Below are positions 50,701 through 63,885 of a stretch of 64,000 nt of DNA, in pieces. Origin of the DNA: Chaetorhynchus papuensis (Eukaryota > Chordata > Aves > Passeriformes > Rhipiduridae); contig VWYX01000208.1 in assembly GCA_013396525.1 (NCBI GenBank), forward strand, positions 268,764 through 332,763, read 5' to 3'. Each line of letters begins with the position of its first letter. The first letter of the stretch is position 1. The notes under the pieces were generated by a model. It saw only the letters and a program-made list of their open reading frames with translations. It ran no database searches and had not been told where the DNA came from. Position numbers and translations under genes: made by a program.

Positions 50701-53106
50701 TGATAGGGCTCATTATAAGATATGAGAACTGGCTGGATAAGAGAGGATTTCTTCAGTCTGTGTTGGGACTTATACCCACTGGAGACAAATTTATACTCTA
50801 TGGCTATGTTTGCTTTTAGAAAATTGGACAATCGTAATCGTGATTGTAAACACAGTAGCTCAGCTGGGGTTTGCTTCTGAAAATCATTTCTAGGTCAGAT
50901 GCTTAGTTCAGGCAGCCATTAAATATTTTGTTTCTAAACAAAATAGTGAGTTCAAAAAAACTTTGCAATTACATTTCCTGTAGCTAAGAAAAGAAGAAGC
51001 TTTTTTTACCTTTATAATTACATTTAAAAAAACACTTGAGAGACACTGTGTTTTTTAATCTATTTGAATTATGACTCCATTATTTTGCTCGTTTGATCCC
51101 CACTCACAGCAAGGTGACCTTACACTTTGCACCTTCTACAGTTCTGCACTTCCTGAAGAAATGTGGAGTAAAATGTTTCTCCTTTCAAAAGCAGAATCGC
51201 AGAAAGGAGAGGATTAGAAATTTGTTTTAATGTTTGCATGGTAGACCTTGAACTCCATGTGGTATGTTTTTGTTTATAGGTCTCCAGGTATTGTTCTCTT
51301 CCCTCTCACAGGTTTAGGCTGTTTAAATGCAGAGATTGTTTCAGAGTAGAACAGGTCTGGAAAGAAAGGGATTGAGATTTCAGCAGTACTTTATTGACAT
51401 ATCAGCTGTGCCGCTTTTTTGAAACATGACTGCAGTTTGTATCATAGGGTGCAGTCTCCTTCCGTACAAGGCAGGAGTACTCAAAGGTGTCCTTTTGTTC
51501 TCTTACAATGACATGTGAAGGGCTGGGAGATGAAGTTAAAACATGCCCCCTGTACCTTGACTTCTAATGCATGTGTCGTGTCAAGAGGAGGATGATGCAC
51601 ACTTCATGGGTCTCAACTGCTCAGAAACAGGAGAGTCTGATTCTGTTGGGGAGAACTGCATTGCAAAGGCATCCTATCACGGCCACTCTGAAGAGGATGA
51701 ATAACCATGCACCCACAGGTGTTTGGGTTTCTTGTCCTTACTCCATCAGCACTGCCCGTGCTGCTTTTTTTAATTTGAAGGTTGTAGAAGTCCTTTCTAG
51801 CATTCCAGATAACTTCAGTGTCTTTCCTGGATGTCACAACTCCATGGAACATTCTTCTCAGTTTCAGAGTTAGTATTTAGTTTGTTCTTCTGACAGGGAA
51901 TGAGTTACTTGCAGTACAGAATACTCATTATGTTAAAATTTTTGAAAACTGTTCTCTTGTGGCAGTGTCTTTATAGTTAGCATTATATTGAATTCTTTCC
52001 TTCAATATATTGGCATAGTGTATATATAGGGAGAAAGTTTCTTGTTGATTTTGTTTTCATTCAGAGCATCTGATATTAAAGCTCTTCATTACTACAGACT
52101 TTGGTCCTTTGTTTATGGGTACTGTTTTCACTTTAAACAGAGATACAATGGTTTGACTGTGTCTAGAATTTCCATCTATATCCATAAAGCATGTTGCCTG
52201 TGTAGAAATTAGACTTGTGTAAATTAACTTCAATCTTAAAAATTACATCAGTTTTCTTTGAGGAGTGTGTTTACATCTTTTGTAGTTCAGTACTACAAAG
52301 TATCATAGAAGTGATATGGTCAGCATTACAAAAGAAAACCTTATCTAGGGTTTCGGTGTTTGTTTGAGCTTTTCTGGTTAACAGTGTAGATGCTTGCTTA
52401 AATGAAGATCTATTTCTAGATACTACCAAATGGTATCTAACAGTTTTTGAATATGGTGGTGCAGTTTAAAAGGCAAGCAGTAGGGCTAGTTATAGGGTGG
52501 TTTATTTTCTATTGCCTGTGAATTGGATGTCATTGTCAGAAAATCTTTGAAGTGGCTCCTGGGCAATCTTACTTTAGCCTTATTTAAGTCTTAGCATTCT
52601 AAAATATATCTGTAACCCTTTAAATGTTTTTAAGCATTCCTAAACAATGCACTTTCAGTTACAAAAAAGATTTGTTGTGGAAAATTAGTAAAGCAACTGC
52701 ATTTTCAATTTATTATCTGAAACAAAGTTCAGTGCCACGTGGCGCCAATTAATGAGTGAAATATTAATATTCACACAGAATGCATGACGTAGAGGTTTTT
52801 ATTCTGTTGCTTTCTTGTATATAAATGGGAAGGATATGGTGGTTTTTTCTCTTTTTTTCCCCTCTTTTACCCCACTGTATTTATTTGTGTGGCTTTTATT
52901 GTATAAGGAATACGTTTAAATATTTGAGGAAAGACAGCCAAGCAAGACCTTTAAAACTGGACCCTGACAGAGGTTATGTGTTAGTGTTTTGATATTGTCT
53001 TTTTTTAATAACAGGATTATTTCCTGTGAAGTAGTGAGCAACATCCTTCCCTCTCCCCACCCCGAAGTAAGATAAAAACCTAGTCTGTTTCTGTACATAA
53101 ACAAAT

Positions 53107-53360
53107 CTAATAAAATATTAAGACATTGTTTTCTTTATGTTGTCTTTTCAAAACATGCTTTTGACAGTAGTGTTCACATAGAACTTGTAAAAATACATGG
53201 CTCTTGGGGAAGCAATCTCTGTTGATTCGTGTGTCTGCGTGAACACAGTCCGAGCTCAGCCATAGCAGTGCGTCAAGCCACTCAAAAGGAGCATCAAGGC
53301 ATTCAGCACCTTCCAGAGTTGCTGAGAATTTAGCAGGATCAAGCTCTAATTGCATTTTAA
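53107..53360 (-). other. Unidentified 82-codon frame of ordinary protein-like composition
   Basis: On the minus strand 53107-53355 reads MQLELDPAKFSATLEGAECL then DAPFEWLDALLWLSSDC. The composition is acidic and leucine-rich, unlike the Lys/Ile/Phe/Ser-rich chance frames elsewhere, and the DNA is locally GC-richer. No known domain, splice context or start context supports a gene. It is listed as a curiosity and may be an old retroelement or pseudogene relic. Confidence 0.2.
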
Positions 53361-55893
53361 TGTTCTTTCTCTTAACAGTCTCTTATACATCACTGTTGGA
53401 TGTTACAGCAGTGTGATCTGAAAATCAAATGGTTGTCTTTAAGCTTACAGAGGCTGTTTTATAAGCTAGTAAAACTAAAGTACTTTGAAAGTAATTTAAA
53501 CTAATTCTTGAAGCTGAACTCCGTCTTGGAAGGTGTTTACATTAGTATCATGGACTTGCTCACACACTTGAAAACAGTAGTTAAAACAGTATTTTTAAGT
53601 TAAAATTATTAAATGTGAAGATTTTTGAGTAGTCTTGTGATTTATACCTTGAAGTTCTAATTTTTTTCACCTCTAGTGAGTGAACATTCCAGCAGCTAAA
53701 TTTCTGCCAGATCCCATAGACTTGAGTAACTCTAGGAATAGCTGATGTTTCAGTATTAGCGGTATCCTTAAGCTGCTAGACTGCGGGAGTCAATCCTGAA
53801 GATTGATTTAGCTTTAGAAGATGTGATATAGAGGTGACACAGTAGAGTTTTTTAAGAGTTTGGAATGATGCAACATCAAAAGCTGCAGAAAAGATGCATT
53901 AAGTTATCTCTAACCACTTTTGAATTTATCTTACTCTGAACATTCCTGTACACAAAACTATACCATCACAGAAACTACTCTCAAGCTTTCTTTGCTTTCC
54001 TTAGTTTTGAAAACTGCTTTTACAATACTCTGCCTGTCTGCCTCCCCGCCCCAGTTACCTCTATTTTTAGGAGGAGCAGTTGATAAAATCTGATAATATA
54101 ATACTATCTCCACATTCTTATGACATATCAGTTATTAAATTAAGGTAATGGATCATGTCCAGAAATTCCTGTGTTTCATCCCACTTTCCCATGTTAGAAG
54201 GAAGCCTGGGAGACTTCACCAGGCTGAATTTTTTTTTTTTTATATAAAGGAATCCTTGAATGATGTGGAGCCACTGCAGTAGACTGGTAATCCTGTGTTT
54301 CACCCTCAAATAGACTGGTGTGGCAAGGAACCAGAGACTCTCACTTTTGGAGGTTTCTATCAGTGAATAGCTCTCTGAAAGAAACTGTTGTAACTGGAAG
54401 AAAAACAGCCTGAAGGGTGCAACATTTATTATTCTGCAACTGGCCTCCAGCTACAGACAAAAGAAACGGAAATGCATAAGAAATAGCGATCACTTGAAGC
54501 CATTTCTGATTTCCTCTGAATCTTTCAAGCATAGAGTAGAATCTGGGCCAGTGCGTTAGCAAAAGTTTATATTTATCTGCAATAAATGTCATGATTATAT
54601 TATTATTTTTCCAACCTACCAGTTTATTGTCCTACTGTGCAAAGAATATACTTTCTGCATCTTACTGGATGGAATGTCAAATGATCTTGCACCAGCTTTA
54701 TTCTAAGGATACAGGAATTTATGGGAGTTTTAAGTAGATTGTGATAGAGACTAATTGCCATGGTTAGAAGATAAAGTAGTCTTCATTATAGGCAAAATAT
54801 GCCTAACTACACATTTGCAGAAAGTAACTATACAAGAGAGGTTTTCTCACTTGCAAATGAAACTTAGAAAATTAGGATATACCAGGTATCCTTTTACATT
54901 TATCACCTTGCTTTGTTGCAGGTCCAGTGCTGTCACATGGTATCTTGAAGGCATTGTGGGTTTTGTTGTGGCCACTATTGTTACCAAAAATAGCATTTTC
55001 TCAGCTTTTCTGCTTCCCCTTTTGATTTCTGCTGTGGATTTAGGTGATCTCCTTCCCACAGTTGGGTCATAAGGGGAGAAGGTGGGTTTCAGGCATTATT
55101 TTAAGAACCACTTTTTTTTGACAGCAGGTAACTTAGAGGTACTCTGCCAGGTTCTAATGCTCCTGGAGTTAATAGACTATTGGCATGAGTGCTCGTTTTG
55201 GAGATTAGGAATGTCTGCAGCAGACCCCCCTACTGCAGTTGCCACAATAGCTTCAACTGTTAAGACTTTAGTAGTGAAGACAGTGTTGAGTCTTTGGCAT
55301 TGGCTGACAAGGTAATTTTTAACTGCCACAATTTTCCTGAGGAAAAGCAAGGATAACCGAACAGAATTTTCTGGGACTAAAGAATGGGACCTCCTTGGTT
55401 TTCAAACATTCACAAATTCTGAGTTTCTCAGGGATTGAATCACAAAGATCCTTTGTGATGGGAAATTTGGCTATTTCAATGCAGTATTTGCTACCAGTTT
55501 GTCTTGTTGTGTTCAAATAATGGTAATGTCATCACCTTGCATTTTTTTAGATAATATTCTAAGCTGGGTAACACTAGTTGTACTTTTGATCCAGAAAGAA
55601 AATTTAAAAAGTTAGGGAAATACTTTTGTGTATAAACAAAGCATAGTATCTATATGCTATTGCAAGCTTCAGCTCAAAGTAATGCTTCTACTACAGCAGT
55701 TGGTTTATCATGATAATACATAATTGAAAATTGACATTTTCTAAATGCACTGATTTTTACTCTACACACCTGATATTAAATGCATTGAATTTGTTAAAGA
55801 GAATTCAGGGCTTAGGACAAATTTTTCTCTAGTTACCTATATTGCTGATACTGGTTGAGTAATGAACATTTTCACCTTTCTCCTGAATTCCTA

Positions 55894-55942
55894 GCATCTT
55901 GCATTAACATCAATTAACATACAATGCATCTTGCATTGTATG
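55894..55942. repeat. Perfect 11-bp hairpin with an adjacent direct repeat
   Basis: catacaatgca (55918-55928) and tgcattgtatg (55932-55942) are perfect reverse complements with a 3-base loop. The 12-mer gcatcttgcatt occurs both in the hairpin (55926-55937) and 32 bases upstream (55894-55905), suggesting a local template-switch replication event. Confidence 0.7.
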
Positions 55943-56610
55943 ATTATGAAAAACATATGAGTTGACTATTTCTCCTGAAGCTGATGAAGTCTCACTTGGA
56001 GAACTCTTTCCAGTTTGGGTAGAAGATGTCAGTAAATACTAATATGAAAATGAGGAGTAGTAGAAGGAAGTAGTAGGTAGTAAGAATTACATGAACAATA
56101 AAATAATTTGGTCTGAAAAAGGGAAGACTGAAGCATGCTATTACAAGCCTTTCATGAGCTTTTTTTAAAGGCAGTGTTATTCCTTTGTTCAAATGAGATA
56201 TGAAAGAGGTTATACTTCAGTTGCATGAAAGTCAATGAAAATCATTGATGATTTACATTACCTTTTAGGAAAATATTTTCTTACTGAAAGGCTATCAGAT
56301 CATGAAATATCTGTTATTAAGTATTTTGAAGAACTTGTGTAGTACCAAGAACAGCTCTGAGAAATACTTTTCAGTGCAGAATAAACAGAATCTGAAATTT
56401 GCCAGCTGCAATATATTTACTATTCCAGTGTGCAAGTCATTTCTCTAGGACACCTGTATTCAAGCAAATGCCAGTAACAACCAAACACATTCTGTGTGTG
56501 GTCTGGTAGAGAGTAAATAGAGCTGCATTTATTTTTCCTGCAGGGATTTCTTGCCAAGAGATTAAGAGCTATAGAACCATAAAGTGTGTAGAATTTTAAA
56601 AATGTGGACA

Positions 56611-56614
56611 TCTA

Positions 56615-56646
<32 letters not shown>

Positions 56647-56648
56647 TG
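56611..56648. repeat. (TCTR)n tetranucleotide microsatellite
   Basis: Compound tract tctatctgtctgtctgtcta followed by tctatctatctatctatg. Likely length-polymorphic. Confidence 0.95.
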
Positions 56649-58262
56649 TCTTTATCTCTGCATGTACCCTCACTGGAAGTTCTACGTGACAGATTGTGCT
56701 GTTGATAGCAGGTAAAGCTTTTTAGTATGCACGTAAGTTCTGGGAAGTTATGATTTTGGAAAATTTTGTTATACACTAAATTGATGACAAAGTTTGTAAA
56801 TATATATTAATTTTCTACGCGTTGTCTCTAAGAGAAAATCCTCTTAATTTATAGGAGGTTTATCAGTCTCTGTTTTTTCTACACTTTGTTTTAAGAATTT
56901 CAAATTAATTTTTGCTAAATTCATCTCATGTTTTCTTCTAGGTACTAAATCTTAACAAGATCTCCCAATAATTGCATATTAGGGTTTTCCTTTTTGTCAG
57001 AAAACTTGCTAAAATTGCAAATTGTGATTAATATTTTTCTCTTATCTCAGAGTAAATTATCTCAGATATGATAAAAATAAAACATTGCCAGCTACCCTTA
57101 TATTTTAATTACAAAGATGGAAAAAAGATATACATTATATGATACAAAAAAAATGAACTAAAACTCTGAGTTAGTTACAGAAAGAAAATCACAACCCCAG
57201 TGGCATCTGTTCCCATGTTAAGGAGGAAAAGTTGCAGAAGATAGTTTTTTGCAAATTGGTGAAGAGCATCTATATAGACTGGGTCAAACTCAGGCCTGAT
57301 TTAAACTGAAGTATCAGGGAAATGAAGGAATATTGTTGTGGAAAGGCTGAGTATAACTCATACTGTAGTGCCAGAGAACAGCCTTCTTCTAGTAAATAGG
57401 ATTAACTGCCATCTTTAAATACTATGTGGTTTAAAAAAGCCTTAAAAACTTTCCTTTGTTAAGTAGCTCAAGTTGTGGTTTTAGTCCTTTCTCTTCAACT
57501 CAGCGATTTTTGAGGAGAAGAGTGCCTATCTGTTATCAAGTATATTCAAACCCTCTTCTTAACTGAAAGAAGTAAATTGGAAGTTTCAGCTTAATTTGGT
57601 ATCCTTCACTTCTCTGGTTATTTCTTATTTTTTGCTTATTAACTAATATTGGATATGAGCAATAGAAATGATTTCTTTATTTATCCTGAAAATACTGTAA
57701 TTAAAATATTACATTATTATTAATATTGTAATTAATTAGTGTCTGCCTTTACCTCATCAATGGACTGATGCAATGATTGCATTTCAATCATTCATAGAGG
57801 ACTATTTGCAATACTTACACAATCCATCTGTCCTGAAATTTTTATTCTATCCTTTGTCTGTAAATGGATTAATGGATTTTTATATTCTTCAAACCATTAA
57901 AAAGATCACTTTCGCTTCTTATTTGCTTGAAAAAAATGGAGTGTAATGCTCATGAAGTTGAAGAGATAATTCAGATCTGTATTTTAACAAAAATGCCATT
58001 CCACAAATTCTCCTTTCCACCTCCAGTTTGACAATGAAAATAGTGTTTTAAATGTACAGTGTTGGTTTTGATGATGTTGATCAACACATACAGTACTTGT
58101 TAACAGCAAGTTAACTCTGCATAGAGAGAAAATCCAGCATACTTAAAGCTGGCTGAACCTTTTACTGTTATTTAGACTAAAATGTTCTAATGGTGGTACA
58201 AGGCAAGATCGCCATTTTCTGTGCTTTGCTTTTCTAGTTTGGTTCAATTTGTCCTTGTATGG

Positions 58263-58277
58263 CAAAAAAAAAAAAAA
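58263..58277. repeat. Poly-A tract (about 15 A)
   Basis: A run of A after tgtatggc. There is no recognisable retro-insert body to its left and no target duplication was seen. Confidence 0.8.
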
Positions 58278-60991
58278 ATCTAAGATTCTGCTTGTGAGAA
58301 ATCCTCAGATTTCTTGTTCTTCTCTTTCCTTTAAATCTGTGTTTCAGATTAAATTTCTCATCACAGAAATTTACATTCAGTCTAAAGATTGCTATTCCAT
58401 GACTTTTATGATTCTTTGTGAAATGCCATGGAATACATATGCCTAAAACTGTTCTGTTTGGATGTTGTGAAAGATTTGAGAAAAATTAACTTGTTTGTCA
58501 TCACAAACATTTTTGGCCATCTTGTCACAGAGACATATGTCTGAGTATCTTTATCTTTAAAGACACCTTTCAGAAAGGAACAGAATTTAGTCTAGAATCT
58601 GTATACTAAGTATTTTTTTTGCACTAATATAAACATTCGTGTTTTGTTCTACTATGTGTATTACCTCCAATATCCTTGCTAAAGCCTTTTTTCAGGTGGT
58701 GCTCAGTGTTATGTTCTGGTTCCTAACAGTATGTCTGTGTGTGCTTTACAAAATGTGATTGGCTATGTATTCAACTTCTTTCTTCCATACTCAGACTTTT
58801 ATGGTCTCTAAGACTATTGAACACTTGCTGAGAATCCAGCTTAGCTTTCATTGTTGCTGGAAGACCAAACAAATTGGTCTATGAAAATAATGTGTTAAAG
58901 CGCATTTTCTAACCCTGATTCTTGAAAGAGAGACTGGTGCACAGCAAATGCCAACATTGATTAAAAACTTTCTTTACTGTGTTTTAAGAAACCTACATAT
59001 GTTCTTTTTTTTTTTTACATAGTAGCTAGAAAGCGGATTCCCATCTGTTTCTGTTTGTCATAGCCAAATGCAAAAATCTGTTTGTACTGATGGTACTTGT
59101 TCATCCGGACTAACATGAGTGAAATGTTCTATTTATGAATTACAAGATATAAAATGATATAATTTCCCAGCATTGTTCAGGAAGGTTACTGCAAAGTATG
59201 ATTGGTAGGTGCTAAAAGACTTTTGCATACTACATTTTATTAGCTATATAACTCTTAGGCAGAAATTATTAGTCAGAAACACCAAGCAGGTCTACTTCTT
59301 TGCTGTTCCGTCTTGCAGCAGTGATGATTAGCATGAACAGTAACTGCATGTGCCTGATACTCTTTAGCTCAGGGAAAGGAGGATAATGACTTTGGCACTT
59401 ACTCTTTATTTATAATGCTTTGAAAACACATTTGTGAAAGCTGCCTGGCACATAGTTGCTTAGGAGCATGGTACGCTACCTAATGCATTCAGGAGTTTCC
59501 TCATAGATATGACTACAAAACTATTTCTGCTCTTTATGGCACATTCAGCTTACTAGGTTTTCTTTTTTTTAATTTATCTTATTATTTCGCCAGAAGCTCA
59601 TTTCATATTATCCCTTTGGAGTCATGTCTGTTTACTCTAAAATTTCCAGCCAGCGTTATCACTGGTTCAGCTGTACAGCTGGCAGGAGCAGTGAGAGCTG
59701 CAGCGTATGCAAGGTGCTGAAAGCTCTTGGCAACTTTGCTTTTTTGCTTTTTCTAAATCTGCCATGGGCAAAGTTCGTACGATGGAAATTTGCCTCTGTT
59801 GTAGCTTACATCACTGTGGCTTCTGGGTGGATACAGGCTGGTAGTAATAAGAATATGAAAATTCTTCTAATAAAATGGTGCAAAACCAGGATGGGTTTTC
59901 TGCATAGATGTTGGGAGCCCAGTGATAATCCTTCTGTGGCCTATGTCATGGTTGCCAAGGAAGATTCGATATGGCTTCTTTCATAGCTTTCAGCAGTGCT
60001 GTTGTCAACAGTGCTTAATTGGATAAGTAGATAGCTGAAGAGTCAAGTGAGGCAGCCTCGGAAAAAAGGTGTGAGCTGATTTCTGTTGAACAAGTTTTCT
60101 ATTATGTTTAAGAAAAAGAATTATTTTTTTACAGCATTCTGCAAAGTGAGAAGCTGTAAAAGCCCTGTGCTTTGCCTAATAAAAAGCCACCTCTTGGGAG
60201 AGGAGAGCTTGTAGAATTATGAAAAATTGAATGATCATGAGAAAGCTACTGGTTTTATGGAAATGAAAAGCAAACAAACCCTGATATTGTAACTTCTTAG
60301 GATGTGTAAGTGATTGTAATTGTGGAAAATTACAGTAGGACCCACTGTCTGACTCTCAAGAATAACAAAAGGTAAGTCCATTTAAGATTTAGATATTTTA
60401 CAAGTTTAAAGGAAAGAATCTGCATAACCAAAGAAGAGATACCAAAATAAAGGGCCAAAACATTTCATAGTGGAACAATAACAATGTTAAAAAGAGATAG
60501 TGCAAATGACCAGATTTCCCAGGAATATTAATTTGACCATATAATAAAAGATTCAATTTGTGGATTGAAACTGAAATTATTCGGGATAAATCCTCTTGCC
60601 TTGAGTCAGATGTCAGATTTTTCTACTTTTTTTATCAATGAAACACAGATTTCTGCCTGGAATGTTTTGTCTGCATTAAGTGTAGTATCATAATAATATG
60701 CATCACATAAATCAATACGGTTTTGAAACAAACCTCAAAAAAAACTACTTTGCCTTTTGCAGAATAAAATAGTAAACTGTCAGTTGTAATCTCAGACATT
60801 TTTTCCAGTTTCTTGAGAGTTTTAAGATTGTGTGTCTTACTAAGGGTTTTAACACTGTCTGCCACACTTAAATTTTTTTTTCCCACAAGTAAAAGCTGTA
60901 TCAGTTCCTCATAATATTACTAGGTATGAGGGAAAACAGTACAGTGCATTTGTCCTTTTATATTTATTTTCCTGTTCTCAACTCACTCCAC

Positions 60992-61660
60992 TGTCGTGGG
61001 TTAGCCTTGGCTGAAGGATAAACACCCACCCAGCTGCTTGCTCACTCACCAATGACTGTTGTGGACTCAAATTATGGAAAAGTAATTTAATTTGTTGCCA
61101 ATTAAAATACGTTAGGGTAGTGAGAAATAAACTTTAAAACAACACCTTTCTCCTCCACCTCTGAGGCTGAACTTCACATTTCATTCCTGACCCTTTCACC
61201 CTTTGCTTTCCTGAGGGTCATGGGGGGAAAAAGGGTGTGCGCTCAGTGTACAGGAATTTTCTCTGTGCCACTCCTACCTTCCCTCACTTTTCCTTTGCTT
61301 CTGTGTGGGCTTTGCCCACAGGGTCATTGTTCTTTTAGGCTTTAAACTGCTCTGGTATGGACTCTCCACAGGCTTCTGGGAAGTACCTTTTCTGCCATGG
61401 AAACCTCTTTCCCTCATCCTCTGACCTTGGTGTTCCCTCCCCCATTTCTCACTCTGTGTTCCCTCCTCCTCCTACCGCCTGCTAGCTTTTCCCTTTGTTA
61501 GGCATGTTTTTTCTGAGTCTCCATCTTGGCTGCAGGGCTCAGTCGTGCCCTAGGGTTGGTCCATGGGGCCAGCTGGAATGAGTGATATCCAGCACTGGGC
61601 AGCCTCTGGCCTCTCCCCATGGAGGCTGCCCCTGCAGCTCTTCCCTGCCACAGGCACACA
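60992..61660 (-). mobile_element. Antisense solo LTR-like element, second LTR type
   Basis: It opens with tgtcgtgggttagccttggc and acccagctgcttgctcactc, the reverse-complement 3' end typical of many avian LTRs. It continues through a pyrimidine- and GC-rich body with tctgtgccactcctaccttc, gggctttgcccacagggtca and repeated ctctcc/ctcctcctcc tracts, and ends near ccctgccacaggcaca. It is much GC-richer than the surrounding intron. No target-site duplication is clear at the assumed ends, so the right boundary is approximate. The 80-codon minus frame at 61498-61740 is a by-product of the composition. Confidence 0.72.
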
Positions 61661-63857
61661 ATGCAGTGATTTATACTATTTAGACAATTTTCAGTTTCTG
61701 CTTTTATTCTACTTTTAATCTTCAAGCAAAGGTTCATCATCCAAAATTGTTGTTCAGAAATTACATTTTCACAATAATGATTTATTTAGTGATACGTATG
61801 TGTTGCTGTAGTGCTTTAAAATCCCTGCATCTGTGATTTGGACTTCTGCTTGTTATGCTGCTGCTGAGACTCAGATAAGCTTGAACCCTTGGAGAATTCA
61901 CTGTTATTTGAATCATAGTGGCTTTGCTAATCCCCCCGCTATATTTCATTTTGGAATCTGTCTTTCCTTAAATGCCTGTCACATTTACATTTAAAAATGT
62001 GACATTACATCTATGCTACTTTTGGCTTTTGTTTTTGTTATGCTGGGAATTCAGCCTTTCTGTTCTTAGGGACAAATGCAGTATAACTGCAATTCTCTGG
62101 ATACCATAGCTGGTTATTAAGGTACAGCATATTCTCTGGGAAAAACAGTGTCGCTTTATAGACTGACTTGTTCTGTAGTGAAGTTGGAGGTATTGAGGGC
62201 ATTAAATTTCATGACCATTGGCTTGTAGCACATGTCAAACTGCAAAACGGAAGTTAATCATAGTCTGTACTAGCACATGTGTACTTAGTTATGTGGTAGT
62301 GAGTTTCTGTAATTTTAACGTGCCTGGGAAATCAAAGTACTTGTTTTCTCCTAACTGTGGATAGCTGTGCTGGTTTTTAACTAGTGATTCCCCCTCTTTT
62401 TTTAAGTTCTTTTTAACCTGTGCTTGTGCATGAAGGTTAGTACAGCTTATGTTAACATAAGCTGCCATTGTAGCTTCCTTTCCTGTATAGTCACACTGAA
62501 GTTTCTGGTCTGGTTTATCAATAAATCTGGCTTATGAAATTAGTAAGTGTTTTGATATTAATTGCAATCTCAGGCAACAGTTTTTGTAACATAAATTTAC
62601 AAAATTATTGTAAAGCTGTCTTCAGAATTAGTGGTGATGGAAAGAACAGTACTATGTACTATTTTTTCCCCCTTGTATGCTTTGTTTTGTAATTATTACT
62701 CTCTTTTCCAAGTCTGTTTGATTTGACTTTCAAAATCCCTCTGCACTGAAAAAGCCTCATGAATGCTATGCATAAAAGTGTTGTTATTGAAGTCACTGTG
62801 CCATAGGAAAAATGTTAAAGCTATAATGTTTCTGTATATTTTGCACCTAAATGTTGTTTAAGGGAGTCTGGTATTTCCACATCAAACATGTTTGACTGTA
62901 CACAACAAATGCCCAGATTCAGACCCAATGCTTTTTTGAAAGATACCATTGTTAGAATTGTTAGATGAGAGCAGTCTGATTTATTATAGTTGTTTATTCT
63001 TGAGAAACTCATTCAGCAAACTTTGTGAATCTGAAGAAAAATAAGTGCTATGTACGAAGTTATAGTTGGAGAAAAGGTTGGCTATTTTTTTTCTTTTCTA
63101 CACATACTGTTCCCGTTTCTTCTCATTTGCAGTTAAAACAAACTTCACCTGATGCTTCACCTGATGGCAACAAGCAGGTCTTGAGTCCTTTTCAGAAGCT
63201 GCACAACACATTCAAAACATTTTTCTTGGTGTGCATTTGTAGCTGTGGTTAAAATGGTTCAGTTCAGTTCAGTCACGCTGATAGAAGTCCTATTCTAGAA
63301 TATGCCCTGTGAGAAGAGGGACACAACCCTATCAGAAATTGTACATAATGAGTCACTTGATGGAATTTGTATGCTATTAATGATAGGTCTTTTCTTCAGA
63401 CAGTCTGTTTTTTCTTAAAATATGTTAGCTTTTAAGTAGCAATGGTCTGTATTGCTCTAAGTAGTCACGAAGTCTTAATGAGCAATAAGAAAGCTTAAAT
63501 ATATCAGGGATAACTACTTTATCAAAAGAAAGTTGGCTTATAGTGTATGACTAAAGATTTAATTTGAATCTAAAGTATCAGACTAGAGGACTATTTAAAC
63601 TCTGAGCAATTAATAATTACATTAATATTGTACATAAAAAATGAAGGCATGACAATAAAAGTCTTCCGTGTAGGAGGAAAGATCATATGTCTTTGCATTC
63701 TAGTTTATTGTAACTATACTCAATGCATGTTGACCACTACATTTAAAGGTCCTGATGTTCAGCATTGATAGGTTTTAAATTAGTTGAGGAGAAGCCCTCA
63801 GACCTGGTGCTCAGAAGTCAAGTGAACTATTCTAACTTCTAGGCCTGATGAGTTTTC

Positions 63858-63885
63858 TTGTTTGTTTGTTTGTTTGTTTGTTTTT
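63858..63885. repeat. (TTTG)n microsatellite
   Basis: About six tttg units followed by a T-rich tract. Simple repeat in intron sequence. Confidence 0.92.
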
